60,122 nucleotides of DNA, taken from NCBI RefSeq assembly GCF_000311825.1, contig NZ_HE978566.1:364054-424175 (forward strand), read 5' to 3'. Source of the DNA: Peptoniphilus grossensis ph5. GTDB lineage: Bacteria > Bacillota > Clostridia > Tissierellales > Peptoniphilaceae. The notes under the pieces were generated by a model. That model worked only from the letters and a program-made list of their open reading frames with translations, was not told the DNA's origin and did not search any database. This document shows, piece by piece, positions 9,424 to 18,339 of the stretch (its first letter is position 1; each line of letters opens with the position of its first letter). The position numbers were made by a program, and so were the translations under genes.

Positions 9424-10140
9424 ATGAAAGTAGTATCAGCAACAAATGTAGGCAACTACAGAAAAAATAACGAAGATTGTTATTTTGTAAATGAATCAAA
9501 AAACTTATATATATTAGCTGATGGCATGGGTGGACATCTTGCCGGCGAAAGGGCATCAAAGATGGCAACAGAAATTATTGCGTCGGATTTTGAAAAGGCA
9601 AAGGAAGTTAAGACTATTGAAGATGCAATTGAAATCTTGTCTTCTTCTATTAGAGATGCCAACCGCGAAATCTTCAAAAGCTCTGAAGAAAACGAAGATT
9701 ATAGGGGCATGGGCACCACAGTTTCTGCTGGTATAATTTTAGGAAGTGTTTTAATTTATTCCAATGTAGGCGATTCAAGAATTTACAGGATAAATAAAGA
9801 GATGGAGCAAATCACAAGAGATGATTCCTTTGTAAATTACTTGATGGAGATTGGCGAAATTACTGAAGAAGAGGCAAAGGTTCATCCAAAGAAAAATGTG
9901 CTGACAAAAGCCATGGGAACCACAGCTGACTTAGATGTCTCAGTAAACACTTTAAAGATTGAAGATAACGACATATTTTTATTTTGTTCAGACGGACTTA
10001 CTAATATGATTCCTGATGAAGAAATTTTCAAAATTATAAAAGAAAATACTCCTGAAGTTGCCAAAGACAAACTTTTGGATCTCGCCCTTAAAAATGGCGG
10101 CATGGATAATATTACATTTATTTTAGTATTTAATGAGTAG
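9424..10140 (+). CDS. prpC: PPM-family Ser/Thr protein phosphatase
   Basis: Metal-dependent (Mn/Mg) phosphatase that reverses phosphorylation by the linked PrkC kinase. Motifs in order: N.GNYRKNNED near the N-terminus, ADGMGGH at about 32-38, GTTVSA, VGDSRIY, FCSDGLTNMI and the C-terminal GGMDNITFIL, giving the full set of metal-binding aspartates. Length 238 aa. GAGGTG ribosome site inside the rlmN end. The prpC-prkC-rsgA-rpe-thiN order is the classic one. Confidence 0.95.
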   Translation: MKVVSATNVGNYRKNNEDCYFVNESKNLYILADGMGGHLAGERASKMATEIIASDFEKAKEVKTIEDAIEILSSSIRDANREIFKSSEENEDYRGMGTTVSAGIILGSVLIYSNVGDSRIYRINKEMEQITRDDSFVNYLMEIGEITEEEAKVHPKKNVLTKAMGTTADLDVSVNTLKIEDNDIFLFCSDGLTNMIPDEEIFKIIKENTPEVAKDKLLDLALKNGGMDNITFILVFNE

Positions 10141-10147
10141 GTGGGCA

Positions 10148-12124
10148 ATGATAAATAAAATTTTAGCAAATAGATATGAAATATTAGAAAAAATTGGCAC
10201 AGGCGGCATGGGCAATGTTTTTAAGGCTCATGATAGGAAGCTTGATAGAATTGTTGCCATTAAGGTTTTAAAATTAGAATACAACGAAGACAATAATTTT
10301 ATTAGAAAATTTAAGAGAGAGTCCCTTGCAGCTGCAAGCATTTCTCATCCAAACATTGTAAGTATTTATGATGTTGGAACAGAAAAAGTGGAAGACAAAG
10401 AAGTCCACTACATTGTAATGGAATACATTGATGGGAAAACTCTTAAAGATTTAATAAATGATGAGGGCAGACTTTCTGAAAAGAGGGCACTAAACTACTG
10501 CATTCAAATTGCAGAGGCTTTAAAGGTTGCTCACTCAAAGCATATTGTTCACAGAGACATTAAATCTCAAAATATAATGGTTACTCGTGACGACAGAATT
10601 AAGGTTACAGATTTTGGAATTGCAAGAGTTGCTGACAATACAACTGTCACTGCAACTAATGCTGTCATGGGTTCAGTACACTATTTTTCACCAGAGCAAG
10701 CTAGAGGTGCCAAGGTAGACAATAGGTCTGACATTTATTCTCTAGGTATCGTGCTTTTTGAAATGCTAACTGGCAGACTTCCTTTTGATGCAGACAATCC
10801 TGTTTCTGTTGCCCTTATGCAAGTTCAGTCACAAATGCCAAAGCCATCTGATTTTATCAAGAGCATAGATCCTTCAGTTGACGCCTTGGTTTTAAAGATG
10901 ACTGAAAAGGATCCAGATGACAGATATAGAGATGTATTTGATTTAATCAAGGATATAAAGGACTACACAATTGGAGCAAAAACTTTTTCTGTTAAAAGAG
11001 ATTATGAAGAAGACGACAGAACTGTCGTAACTCCAAATATCAATAGAAGACCTAATAGAAATCATTCCAACAACATGGATATGGACACGAGAAAACCTAA
11101 GAAGGTTGTAAAGAAGAAAAAATCTGCAGCTCCTGCCATACTTGGAATCTTTTCTGCCATAGTTATAATTGCCCTACTTATTTATGTAGTGCCAAAAGCT
11201 ATTAAGGGAATGAAAAATGGCGATGTAGTAGAAAAAATTGCCGTTGAAAATTATATAGGCAAGACTAGAGAGGAAGCAAAAGAATTAATAGAAGCCCAAG
11301 GGCTAGTCCTCGATGTAAATACAGTGGAAAATGAAGATGAACCTGACGGTCTTGTACTTGGTCAAAAGCCTGAAGAAGGCACTTCAGTAGACAAGGGTTC
11401 GACTATTACTCTTGAGATAAATGAGCTTCCTGATTCTGTTCCAGTTCCACCATTAAAGGGACTAACTACAGAGGAAGCACAAAAAACTCTTGAAGATAAT
11501 TCTCTAAAACTTGGAACTGTGGAAGAAGAGTTTAACGAAGATGTTGAAGAAGGAAAAGTAATTTATTCAAATCCTGATGGCGGCTATTCTGTTAAGAGAG
11601 GTACAGCTGTTAAGGTTATAGTATCTAAGGGCGTTGACAAAACTCCAGTTGTTTTAAGCGACTACAAGGGCATGGATCAGGATATAGTTGTAAATCAATT
11701 AAAGAGCCTTGGCTTTACAGTTGTAATTGAAAATGGATTTAGCAACAAAGTTGGCGAAGGTCAAGTTTATGACATGGATCCAAAGCCAAATCAAAGCGTA
11801 GATAAGGGTTCAACTGTAACTCTATTTATTTCAAAAGGAGCAAAAATTAACGAAGAGGAAGAAACCGAAGACAATGAAGAAAATCAAAATGAAGATAATT
11901 ACAATAAAGTAAATCATGTCAAGGTTAAGGTTCCTGATGATGGCACTACTCACAATGTTTCTGCTGAAAGAGTAAGAGACGGAAACGGAAATAAAATTAG
12001 TGCAACTTCAGTTTGGAATTACAATATAGAAGGCGGAGAAGTCAGCAATGTCGAATTAATTGGTCCTGGCGAATACAATATTTATGTTGATGGCAATCTT
12101 GTAAAGACTGAGAAGATAAAATAA
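10148..12124 (+). CDS. prkC: PASTA-domain Ser/Thr kinase
   Basis: Membrane kinase that senses muropeptides or lipid II and controls cell-wall growth. Kinase domain: GTGGMGNV at about 17-24, AIKVLK lysine at about 39, HRDIKSQN, DFGIAR and SPEQARG. A basic KKKK stretch precedes one TM helix at about 328-350, followed by three extracellular PASTA repeats. An acidic linker then leads to a C-terminal beta-rich domain of about 75 residues that is not a PASTA repeat. ATG 10148 is chosen because TAGGTGGG precedes it; the earlier in-frame ATG at 10133 overlaps prpC. Confidence 0.95.
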   Translation: MINKILANRYEILEKIGTGGMGNVFKAHDRKLDRIVAIKVLKLEYNEDNNFIRKFKRESLAAASISHPNIVSIYDVGTEKVEDKEVHYIVMEYIDGKTLKDLINDEGRLSEKRALNYCIQIAEALKVAHSKHIVHRDIKSQNIMVTRDDRIKVTDFGIARVADNTTVTATNAVMGSVHYFSPEQARGAKVDNRSDIYSLGIVLFEMLTGRLPFDADNPVSVALMQVQSQMPKPSDFIKSIDPSVDALVLKMTEKDPDDRYRDVFDLIKDIKDYTIGAKTFSVKRDYEEDDRTVVTPNINRRPNRNHSNNMDMDTRKPKKVVKKKKSAAPAILGIFSAIVIIALLIYVVPKAIKGMKNGDVVEKIAVENYIGKTREEAKELIEAQGLVLDVNTVENEDEPDGLVLGQKPEEGTSVDKGSTITLEINELPDSVPVPPLKGLTTEEAQKTLEDNSLKLGTVEEEFNEDVEEGKVIYSNPDGGYSVKRGTAVKVIVSKGVDKTPVVLSDYKGMDQDIVVNQLKSLGFTVVIENGFSNKVGEGQVYDMDPKPNQSVDKGSTVTLFISKGAKINEEEETEDNEENQNEDNYNKVNHVKVKVPDDGTTHNVSAERVRDGNGNKISATSVWNYNIEGGEVSNVELIGPGEYNIYVDGNLVKTEKIK

Positions 12125-12975
12125 TGATAGGAAAAATTATTAAACTGACAGGTGGCTTTTACTATATAAAGTCTGGAGACGAAGTTTTTGAAACAAGAGC
12201 TAGAGGAAACTTTAGACACAGCAAAGTTGAGCCTATTGTTGGTGATGATGTAGAATTTAAATACGAAGAAAAAACTCTGGGATATATTGAAAAAGTATAT
12301 CCCAGAAAAAATATGCTCACAAGACCAAGGGTGAGCAATGTTGACTTAGCTCTCATTGTTATACCGGTTTTGAATCCCAAATATAATCTTGTCATTATAG
12401 ATAAGACAATTATTCAGGCTGAGCATGAGGGCATTGACCTTGCCATAGTCATAAACAAGTCAGACCTTGACGAAGAAAGTGCAGAAGAGCTTGCAAGGAT
12501 TTATAAAAATTCTGGCTTTGAAACCTTTGTGATTTCAGACAAGGATGACAATATAGAGTCTCTCAGAGCTTATCTTCATGGAAAGACTGTTGCCCTTTGC
12601 GGCGTATCTGGGGCAGGAAAATCTACTATCACATCGAGAATTTTAAATAAAGAAGTGGAAGTGGGCAAGGTTTCTGAAAAGACTAAGCGCGGTAAACACA
12701 CCACTAGACACACAGAAATACTCTATAATGAGGATATTTATATTTTTGATACTCCAGGCTTCTCTTCACTTACTTTAAAGATAGAGGAAGAAGATTTAAA
12801 AAATTATTTCCGAGAATTTAAAAATTTTAATAATTGCAAATTTAACAATTGCAATCACATAAAGGAGCCCAAGTGCGCTGTAAAGGATGCAGTGGATAGG
12901 GGCCAAATAGAAAAGTCAAGATATGAAAATTATTTGTACATTTTCAATGAATTAAAAGAAAAAGGAGAATACTAA
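12124..12975 (+). CDS. rsgA: ribosome small-subunit GTPase RsgA
   Basis: Circularly permuted GTPase that checks maturation of the 30S subunit. N-terminal OB fold (about 1-70), then the permuted G motifs: NKSD (G4) near 111, P-loop GVSGAGKST at about 160-168, and DTPGF (G3) near 209. The C-terminal zinc site has the expected Cys-x-Cys-His-Cys spacing in NNCKFNNCNHIKEPKC. Length 283 aa. One-base overlaps on both sides show tight coupling. Confidence 0.95.
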   Translation: MIGKIIKLTGGFYYIKSGDEVFETRARGNFRHSKVEPIVGDDVEFKYEEKTLGYIEKVYPRKNMLTRPRVSNVDLALIVIPVLNPKYNLVIIDKTIIQAEHEGIDLAIVINKSDLDEESAEELARIYKNSGFETFVISDKDDNIESLRAYLHGKTVALCGVSGAGKSTITSRILNKEVEVGKVSEKTKRGKHTTRHTEILYNEDIYIFDTPGFSSLTLKIEEEDLKNYFREFKNFNNCKFNNCNHIKEPKCAVKDAVDRGQIEKSRYENYLYIFNELKEKGEY

Positions 12976-13619
12976 TGATTTCACCTTCATTACTTTCAGC
13001 AGATTTCACAAATTTAGAAAAAGAATTTAAAATTATGAATGAAGAAAAAGTGGACTTTATTCACTTGGACATTATGGATGGAAATTATGTGCCAAATATT
13101 TCCTATGGTCCAGGAGTGGTAAAAAGGCTTAGACCTCTTACTGAGATTCCCTTTGACACTCACCTCATGATTGAAAGACCAGAAAATTTTATTGAAGAAT
13201 TTGTAAAGGCTGGCTCAGATATAATTACAATTCATCCAAGTACAACAAAGCATCTTGATAGAACTCTTTCTCTTATTAAATCTTATGGCAAAAAGGCAGG
13301 CCTTGCCCTAAACCCTGGAGATGGTCTTGACCTTCTTGACTACAATATAGAAAATATTGACTTAGTTTTAATTATGAGCGTCAATCCTGGCTTTGGAGGA
13401 CAAAAATTTATTCCATCTGCACTTAGAAAAATTAGAGAGGTAAAAAAATTAATTAAAGATAGAAATTTGAATACACTAATAGAAGTTGACGGTGGCGTAA
13501 AGCTTGACAATGCAAGAGAAGTCCTTGAAGCTGGTGCAGATATTTTAGTTGCAGGTTCAGCAATATTTGAAAAAGATAAGACGAGAGAAAATATTAAAGC
13601 CTTTAAGGAATTATTATGA
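12975..13619 (+). CDS. rpe: ribulose-phosphate 3-epimerase
   Basis: Interconverts ribulose 5-phosphate and xylulose 5-phosphate in the pentose phosphate pathway. TIM barrel of 214 aa with SLLSADF at the N-terminus, HLDIMDGNYVPNIS.GP (metal His and Asp) at about 33-48, the HLMIE segment, MSVNPGFGGQKFI at about 137-149 and VDGGV near 176. AAAGGAG ribosome site lies at the end of rsgA. Confidence 0.96.
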   Translation: MISPSLLSADFTNLEKEFKIMNEEKVDFIHLDIMDGNYVPNISYGPGVVKRLRPLTEIPFDTHLMIERPENFIEEFVKAGSDIITIHPSTTKHLDRTLSLIKSYGKKAGLALNPGDGLDLLDYNIENIDLVLIMSVNPGFGGQKFIPSALRKIREVKKLIKDRNLNTLIEVDGGVKLDNAREVLEAGADILVAGSAIFEKDKTRENIKAFKELL

Positions 13620-14251
13620 AAAAAGCACTTTTAATTTCTGGCGGGAGACAAGTTTCCAAGGAATTATTAGAAAAATATGGAGACAGATTTATCTTAGTAG
13701 CCGATGGAGGCGCAAGGCTTTTAAAAAAGTATGACCTTGTGGCAGATCTTCTTCTTGGAGACTTAGATTCCATTGGTAATGAAACTCTTTCCTATGTAAA
13801 GGACAAGGACATTAAAATAAAAAAATTTCCTGCAAAAAAAGATTTAACTGACACTGCCCTTTGCATTGACTATCTCTTAGAAGAGGGCTACAAGGACCTT
13901 GTAATACTTGGAGCCTTGGGCACAAGACTTGACCACGAGCTTGCCAATCTTTACAATCTAAAAATGCTTTACAAGTTGGGAGTTAAGGCAAAAATCGTTG
14001 ACGAATACAATGAAGTAATTTATGTAGAAGAGGGCGAATATGAATTTGAAAGGTCTGACAAAAAATATTTTTCCCTAATAAATGCAGGCGATAAAATGAG
14101 CTTCACAACTGAGGGACTTTACTATGAAGTGAAAGACCTTGAAATAAATGCTATGAATCCAAGTAGGGCTGTGAGTAATGTTATGCTTGGCGACAAGGCG
14201 AAAGTAATTATAAATTACGGTTCAGCCTTTATAATTCAGTCGAGAGATTGA
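13616..14251 (+). CDS. thiN: thiamine pyrophosphokinase
   Basis: Transfers pyrophosphate from ATP to thiamine to give thiamine diphosphate. VADGGAR, LLGDLDSIG and the KDLTDTALCIDYLLEEG motif mark the catalytic domain, and LGALGTRLDHELANLYNL follows. The C-terminal beta domain (thiamine-binding) ends in the SNVMLGDKAKVIINYG motif. Length 211 aa. It is last in the operon and ends 23 bp before a terminator. Confidence 0.94.
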   Translation: MKKALLISGGRQVSKELLEKYGDRFILVADGGARLLKKYDLVADLLLGDLDSIGNETLSYVKDKDIKIKKFPAKKDLTDTALCIDYLLEEGYKDLVILGALGTRLDHELANLYNLKMLYKLGVKAKIVDEYNEVIYVEEGEYEFERSDKKYFSLINAGDKMSFTTEGLYYEVKDLEINAMNPSRAVSNVMLGDKAKVIINYGSAFIIQSRD

Positions 14252-14274
14252 TTACAATTTAAGATTAAATAGCA

Positions 14275-14304
14275 AAAACCAGTTCTGTGAAAACTGGTTT
14301 TTTT
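14275..14304. terminator. bidirectional terminator between thiN and the ATP-grasp gene
   Basis: AAAACCAGTT-ctgtgaa-AACTGGTTTT followed by TTTTAA on the + side and preceded by an A-rich run, so it can serve both converging transcripts. Confidence 0.88.
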
Positions 14305-14318
14305 AATGCTCCTATATT

Positions 14319-15557
14319 TTATTTTTCTAATTTATAGTACATCTTGTAGTGTTTTATTGAGCCATACTTTCTCTTTAGATAAGTTATTTTTCGACTAATG
14401 CTAAAGTCCTTCTTGTTGTTAATTGTAAATTCGTAGCCATTTCTAAGAAGCTCATCAATGGTCTTGTGGTACTTTTCATTTGTGTACTCTTTTAAAAGTT
14501 TTGGATGGGCATTCATCCAAATTTTTGATGTTTCTTTATGGTAGTAGACTTCTTCTTCAAAACCTAAATCTAAAAGGTCTCTTATATAAAAGTCTAATAC
14601 ATTAACGCCACCAGCAGCCATGAAGTAATGACTTTGTGGAAGTCTCAAGTTCATTTCAAAGGCCTTGTAAGCCTTATCTCTTGCGTCATATTTTAAATCT
14701 ATATTTGAGTAACCAGTGTAGCCAATGGATTCAAGTTTTTCTTTGTAAAATTTAAAAAGTTCTGGCATGTACTTCGTATAAATTGCATCGTTATTTCCAA
14801 TTCTAAGTGGAAGTGGGTCGGCAAGAAGAATTTGTCCGTAAACCATCATTCGCACCTTGCCAGTCTTGTCGCAGTAAACATTAAAGGAAGCTTGGTTTGA
14901 TGCAGGGCCAGGAATGTATTCTTGCACAAGCATTGTGCCCTCGTAGTGATTGTCGTCGTAAATAGTTTTTACAACGGATTCTAGCTCTTCGTAGCTGTAA
15001 ATTGTGTAGACCTTGTACTTATTTGGGAAGGACAATTTTACATAAGAGATGGAGTCGTTAGGTTTAAGTATAAGTGGAAACTGTAAATCAAGTCCTTCAA
15101 TTTCCTTTGAAGAATTTATAATGGCAAATTTTGGATAGGGTATGCCCAGCTCTTGGCAAGATTTATAAAAGTCAATTTTATTTTCAAGTCTTGCGTTTAA
15201 ATCACTGGAAGGCGTGTTGAACTTGTAATATTTTTTTATTTTTTCCTTGTTGTTGGAAAGAAGTTTTGAATATTCGTCGCCACAAGGAATTGTTATTAAA
15301 GTTGCATCCTTATTTTCTTCAGCAAATTTTACCATTTCAGATACAAAAACTTTGTCATCAGAAAAATTTTCGATTATTCTTCTATCTAAAATGCGAGACT
15401 TGTCTGTGGCAGGAAGGGCCTTTTGACAAAAAACTGTGGAAATCAAGTCGTAATTGTCATTTAAGATGCGGGCAATTCCATAGGCATTTTCGTCAGAGCC
15501 GAGAATTACAAATTTTACATTTAATTTTTTTATTATATCTTTAGAAATATTTTTCAT
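14319..15557 (-). CDS. ATP-grasp carboxylate-amine ligase (D-aspartate-ligase-like)
   Basis: ATP-grasp fold enzyme of 412 aa: an N-terminal pre-ATP-grasp Rossmann part with VILGSDENAYGIAR at about 16-29, a central domain with PLILKPNDSISY, VQEYIPGP and the C-terminal metal-binding FEMNLRLPQSH (Glu and Asn). This layout resembles the ligases that add D-Asp or a similar amino acid to the peptidoglycan precursor side chain. That substrate is inference; another carboxylate-amine ligation is possible. Minus strand, AAGGAG ribosome site, 62 bp downstream of the radical SAM gene. Confidence 0.75.
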   Translation of the reverse strand: MKNISKDIIKKLNVKFVILGSDENAYGIARILNDNYDLISTVFCQKALPATDKSRILDRRIIENFSDDKVFVSEMVKFAEENKDATLITIPCGDEYSKLLSNNKEKIKKYYKFNTPSSDLNARLENKIDFYKSCQELGIPYPKFAIINSSKEIEGLDLQFPLILKPNDSISYVKLSFPNKYKVYTIYSYEELESVVKTIYDDNHYEGTMLVQEYIPGPASNQASFNVYCDKTGKVRMMVYGQILLADPLPLRIGNNDAIYTKYMPELFKFYKEKLESIGYTGYSNIDLKYDARDKAYKAFEMNLRLPQSHYFMAAGGVNVLDFYIRDLLDLGFEEEVYYHKETSKIWMNAHPKLLKEYTNEKYHKTIDELLRNGYEFTINNKKDFSISRKITYLKRKYGSIKHYKMYYKLEK

Positions 15558-15619
15558 GTTTCTCCTTTATAATCTATTTTTCGCATTACATAACATTATA
15601 CACTAGAGATAAGTATTTT

Positions 15620-16585
15620 TTAAGCCTTCTGAGAAAAAGCCATATCTTTACTTTTCCAATAGTCTGCAATTTCTTTTATTTTTTCTTCAGTGACAATATC
15701 TTTATCATTTTCCTTTAATTTTTTATCAATTTCAGAAATAACAGAAAGTTTGTCGGCACACCAAAGAGGCTCAAAAAGTTTTTTCTTTGGTGGATCGCCA
15801 GTTATTCTGTGGACTACAGTTTTCTCGTCAATATTTTTAAGGGTATAAAGGATTGTGTCAATATATTCTTCTCTTGATAAAATTTTAAATTTTTTATTAT
15901 TGTAGAGTTCATGTATTGGAGAGTCCTTTAAAATATATAAGTTGTGAAATTTTATTCCAAAGGGTGCAACTTCTTTTATGTATTTAATTGTATTTTTAAA
16001 GTCCTCTTGGTCTTCAAAGGGAAGTCCAAAAATTGCGTGAATTAAAAATAGTAAGTTTTCTTCATTTAATTTATTTACAGTTTCATCAAAAACTTGGTGA
16101 GAGTAACCGCGATTTATAAGTTTTATTGTATCTTCCTTTACACTTTGCATGCCTAGTTCAAGCCAAAGTGTCTTCTTGTGGGAAAGGTCCTTTAAATATT
16201 TTATTTTTTCATCATCTAAGCAGTCGCAGCGAGTTGCAATTGAAATTCCAACTATGTCATCTCTATCTACGACTTCATCGTAAATATTTTTTAAAGACTG
16301 GAGAGAGCCGTAGGTGTTGGTAAAATTTTGAAAGTAGGCAATATAATTTTTTGCCTTCCATTTTTTCTCAAGAAATATTTTTTGAGAATTAATTTGCTTA
16401 GCTATGGAAAAATTTTTTGAGCCGGCAAATTCTCCGCTGCCCTCATCAGAGCAAAAGATGCAGCCAATATTTGAAAGTGTGCCATCTCTATTGGGGCAGG
16501 AAAAGCCGCCGTCCAGAGAAAGTTTTACGCTTTTGCCAGAAAAATATTCACGAAAAAAATCATTAAAGGATAAAAATCGTCTCAT
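15620..16585 (-). CDS. TIGR01212-family radical SAM protein (YtqA-like)
   Basis: Radical SAM protein related to the Elp3-like YtqA/YhcC group. The cluster-binding cysteines are at residues 30, 42 and 45 (FSCPNRDG then GCIFC), the spacing typical of this subfamily, followed by GSGEFAG. Length 321 aa. YtqA-type proteins are associated with tRNA or biotin-like modification chemistry, but no substrate can be stated here. It is divergent from the TPR gene at 16688. Confidence 0.88.
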   Translation of the reverse strand: MRRFLSFNDFFREYFSGKSVKLSLDGGFSCPNRDGTLSNIGCIFCSDEGSGEFAGSKNFSIAKQINSQKIFLEKKWKAKNYIAYFQNFTNTYGSLQSLKNIYDEVVDRDDIVGISIATRCDCLDDEKIKYLKDLSHKKTLWLELGMQSVKEDTIKLINRGYSHQVFDETVNKLNEENLLFLIHAIFGLPFEDQEDFKNTIKYIKEVAPFGIKFHNLYILKDSPIHELYNNKKFKILSREEYIDTILYTLKNIDEKTVVHRITGDPPKKKLFEPLWCADKLSVISEIDKKLKENDKDIVTEEKIKEIADYWKSKDMAFSQKA

Positions 16586-16639
16586 TACAATAAATCACCC
16601 AATACATTATATATTTTTTTAAAAATTATTTCCATGACT

Positions 16640-16666
16640 TTGAAATTATAAAAAATACTATATAAT
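16640..16666 (+). promoter_or_regulatory. probable promoter for the TPR-map operon
   Basis: TTGAAA at 16640 and TATAAT at 16661-16666, 21 bp before the ATG at 16688; the 15-bp spacer is short, so the exact -35 is uncertain. Confidence 0.45.
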
Positions 16667-16687
16667 ATAATAAGAATTGAGGTTTTT

Positions 16688-17584
16688 ATGGACTTAAAAT
16701 TTAAAAATTATTTAATTTTAGCAGAAGAGTTTTTGTTAGAAGAAGACTGGGACAAGGCAGAGGATTTGTTACTTAAATCTTTGAAGTTTACAAGAGAAGA
16801 AGATCTTGATGAAAAAATCTCTGTCTATTTTGAGTTATCTGACATATATCTTAAAAAAGAAAATTACAATGAGGCAAAAATTTATTTTGAAAAAATTTTG
16901 AGCCTAAGAAAAATGGCTGGGGCCTACTATGGTCTTGCCATCACCAATGATTTTTCCAAGGGAGATATATCTTATTCAATAAAAAATTATAAAAGGGCAA
17001 TTGAACTTGATGAAGATTATGACAGAGCTCATTATTATCTGGCTCATGCCTATGACAAGATTGGTGATACGGACCTTGCCATAGAAGAATTTAAAAAGGT
17101 TCTTGCCATAGACCAGTATGACTTTGTAACTTATAATGATTTAGGCTCAATTTATGAAATAGAAAATAAAAATGCTTTGGCAGAAAAATTTGTAAAAAAA
17201 TCTCTTGAGATAAAGCCAGATTATGGCAGAGCCCTATACAATATGGGCGTCCTTTCAAAAAAGAAGGGTGACAATTCCTTGGCACTAGATTATTATTATG
17301 AGGCAATTGGAAATTTTGAAGATCCTTTTTTATTTTTAAATATGTCAGCAGTATATATTGAAGAAAAAGATTATAAATCTGCTATAAATATTTTAGATAG
17401 AGGACTTTTGGATTTTCCAAATTCTGTAAATCTACATTATAATAAGGCTTGCTCCTTTTCTCTTTTAGGAGAGGATAATAGAGCCATGGAAGAATTAAAA
17501 TTAGCTATAGAAATAAATAAGGATGCCTATGAATGGGCAAAGACTGATGATGATTTGTGTCATCTTGTAAAGGAGTTAAAATGA
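16688..17584 (+). CDS. tetratricopeptide-repeat protein
   Basis: 298-aa soluble protein built of TPR units from about residue 10 to the end; clear repeats include KAEDLLLKSLKF, AIKNYKRAIELDEDYDRAHYYLAHAY, AIEEFKKVLAIDQYDFVTYNDLGSI and AEKFVKKSLEIKP. TPR proteins are scaffolds for protein partners; the partner is unknown. It overlaps map by 4 bases. Confidence 0.85.
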   Translation: MDLKFKNYLILAEEFLLEEDWDKAEDLLLKSLKFTREEDLDEKISVYFELSDIYLKKENYNEAKIYFEKILSLRKMAGAYYGLAITNDFSKGDISYSIKNYKRAIELDEDYDRAHYYLAHAYDKIGDTDLAIEEFKKVLAIDQYDFVTYNDLGSIYEIENKNALAEKFVKKSLEIKPDYGRALYNMGVLSKKKGDNSLALDYYYEAIGNFEDPFLFLNMSAVYIEEKDYKSAINILDRGLLDFPNSVNLHYNKACSFSLLGEDNRAMEELKLAIEINKDAYEWAKTDDDLCHLVKELK

Positions 17585-18336
17585 TTATTATTAAGACAGA
17601 AGACGAAATAAAAAAGATGCAAGTTGCAGGAAAAGTTTTATCTGATGTGCATCACAAGCTTAGAGATTTTATTAAACCTGGTGTAAAAACTATTGAAATT
17701 GATAGATTTGTGGAAAATTATTTAAAGGAAAGAGGGGCTTATCCTGAGCAAAAGGGATATGAGGGATATCCTTATTCAATTTGTGCATCAGTAAATGATG
17801 AAATTTGTCACGGTTTTCCATCAGAATATGTCCTTAAAGATGGAGACATAATTACTGTTGATATGGTTGTAAATGTTGATGGCTGGCTAGCTGACTCTGC
17901 CTGGTCCTATGAAGTGGGCGAAGTTTCTGAGGAAGCAAAAAAACTTTTGCGTGTGACTCGTGAATGTATGTACAAGGGAATTGAAAAGGCAGTAATAGGC
18001 AATAGACTTGGAGACATTGGAGCTGCAGTTCAAAAACACGCAGAAGAAAATGGTTATTCTGTTGTAAGAGAATTTGTAGGTCATGGAATTGGTCAAGAGA
18101 TGCATGAAGATCCACAAGTCCTTCACTATGGAAAGGCTGGTCGCGGACTAAGACTTCAAGAGGGCATGGTATTTACTATTGAGCCAATGATTAACATGGG
18201 AAAGAAGGAGCTTACAATTGACGATAATGGTTGGACAGCAAGAACGGCTGACGGTTCACTTTCTGCCCAATATGAACACCAACTTGCCATAACAAAGGAC
18301 GGACCAATAATAATTACTGATCAAGGCGACTGTTGA
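17581..18336 (+). CDS. map: methionine aminopeptidase, type I
   Basis: Removes the initiator Met after deformylation. 251 aa with the metal ligands in order: ICHGFPS (substrate His), VDMVVNVDGWLADSAW (two Asp), FVGHGIGQEMHEDP (His), FTIEPMI (Glu) and QYEHQLAI (Glu). I choose ATG 17581 (MIIIKTEDEI) because AAGGAG in the TPR gene end precedes it. The gene order TPR-map-MATE is not the usual ribosomal-protein location of map, so this may be a second map copy. Confidence 0.93.
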   Translation: MIIIKTEDEIKKMQVAGKVLSDVHHKLRDFIKPGVKTIEIDRFVENYLKERGAYPEQKGYEGYPYSICASVNDEICHGFPSEYVLKDGDIITVDMVVNVDGWLADSAWSYEVGEVSEEAKKLLRVTRECMYKGIEKAVIGNRLGDIGAAVQKHAEENGYSVVREFVGHGIGQEMHEDPQVLHYGKAGRGLRLQEGMVFTIEPMINMGKKELTIDDNGWTARTADGSLSAQYEHQLAITKDGPIIITDQGDC

Positions 18337-18339
18337 TAA

